The position numbers and the translations under genes are program-made. The notes beneath the pieces are model-generated. The model worked only from the letters and a program-made list of their open reading frames with translations. It ran no database searches and was not told where the DNA came from. From contig JAKFWB010000182.1 of NCBI GenBank assembly GCA_021732945.1, positions 1-5,650 on the forward strand: a stretch of 5,650 nucleotides of DNA, in the 5' to 3' direction. Numbering within the stretch: position 1 is the stretch's first letter; every line of letters starts with the position of its first letter. Shown here piece by piece: positions 5,188-5,650 of the stretch. Origin of the DNA: Porphyrobacter sp. (lineage in GTDB: Bacteria > Pseudomonadota > Alphaproteobacteria > Sphingomonadales > Sphingomonadaceae).

Positions 5188-5650
5188 CTAGGGCAAAGGA
5201 AGTTCCTCACACCGCACATCCGGCAGCGCCACCGAGAAGCGCCCCCGCGCGCGCGGATCGTAGAAGCGGGCGTCGTAGAGGATCACCGAGCCGTCCGCTG
5301 CCCGCACCCCAAAGGGCGCGCGCGACCAGAACAGGAAGGCGCCGAGCTGGGTGTTTTCCCCTGGGGCTACGGTGAATGGGCGTACCTTGCACTGCACAGC
5401 CTTGGAATCAACGTAGCCATAGCCAAAGTCGGTGCCGTCCCAGTCGCTCGACATCCAGCGCCCGTCCCCAAGCTCCGCAATCTGTTCGCGCCGCCAGAAT
5501 TCGAACGGCACGGGGGCCGCGATGTGGGCGAGCGGATAGGGTTCGGTCCTTGTGCCGCGCGTTTCATAGTTGAGCCAGGTGATCGCCCCGTTCAATCCGA
5601 CATAGGCCAGCATCGCCGCCAAGCCCACCTGACCCGCACGCGCCCACTCG
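5188..5650 (-). CDS. Probable membrane-bound metal-dependent hydrolase (YfhP/DUF457-like), C-terminal part, truncated by window edge
   Basis: The frame is open to the right edge (reading EWARAGQVGLAAM), so the GTG at 5628 is internal and about 154 C-terminal residues are seen. A hydrophobic helix, GLAAMLAYVGLNGAITWLN, is followed by a soluble tail with PVPFEFWRREQIAELGDGRW, FLFWSRAPFGV and RFYDPRARGRFSVALPDV. This layout (last membrane helix, then a P-V-P-F segment and a beta-rich tail ending in an RF-Y-D block) resembles the C terminus of YfhP/DUF457 inner-membrane hydrolases. The metal-binding His/Asp residues of that family lie in the missing N-terminal part, so the assignment rests on memory of the tail only. 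It ends with TAG (5188-5190), one base from the inverted repeat, and reads toward phr. It may be transcribed with phr. Confidence 0.5.
   Translation of the reverse strand, partial: EWARAGQVGLAAMLAYVGLNGAITWLNYETRGTRTEPYPLAHIAAPVPFEFWRREQIAELGDGRWMSSDWDGTDFGYGYVDSKAVQCKVRPFTVAPGENTQLGAFLFWSRAPFGVRAADGSVILYDARFYDPRARGRFSVALPDVRCEELPLP

Noticed and set aside
1..5650. CRISPR array, tRNA, insertion sequence, phage, toxin-antitoxin or new defence system
   Set aside because: No regular spaced repeats, tRNA-like cloverleaf, transposase or integrase motifs, or clustered unknown genes are visible; the genes fit ordinary metabolism, signalling, envelope and repair roles.

Overview
The window is GC-rich chromosomal DNA with tightly packed housekeeping and accessory genes. 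The protein sequences look alphaproteobacterial, most likely Sphingomonadales and possibly the Erythrobacter group. That placement is an inference from the PurF, photolyase and lipoprotein hydrolase sequences and from the dispersed inverted repeat near the right end; no rRNA or other marker gene is present to confirm it.

Plus strand, left half (1-2395): the 3' part of purF (purine synthesis, committing step) runs in from the left edge. Six bases later comes a short-chain dehydrogenase/reductase (SDR) gene, probably translated in the same operon. After a gene-free gap of about 130 bases there is a small single-domain PilZ protein, a predicted cyclic-di-GMP receptor. Minus strand, right half (2418-5650, read right to left): the 3' end of a probable membrane-bound metal-dependent hydrolase (YfhP/DUF457-like), an 88-base inverted repeat element, a class I DNA photolyase reading frame, and a lipoprotein of the beta-lactamase/NylB-type serine hydrolase family. 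The two gene sets converge at a strong 14-bp hairpin at 2401-2436, and the stop codon of the lipoprotein gene sits in its loop.

Two of the four genes contained wholly in the window are interrupted by an in-frame TAA with recognisable coding sequence continuing in the same frame. The SDR is cut at codon 206 (1818-1820), about 33 residues short of its natural end. The photolyase is cut at codon 157 (4611-4613), between its antenna domain and its FAD domain. Single-base nonsense changes (fresh pseudogenes or sequencing errors) explain this most simply. The other reading frames are clean.

I see no CRISPR array, transposase, tRNA, toxin-antitoxin pair or defence cluster, and nothing that amounts to a new multi-gene system. 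The points worth a second look are the paired nonsense codons, the inverted repeat abutting a stop codon and forming nearly all of the space upstream of phr, and the convergent hairpin.
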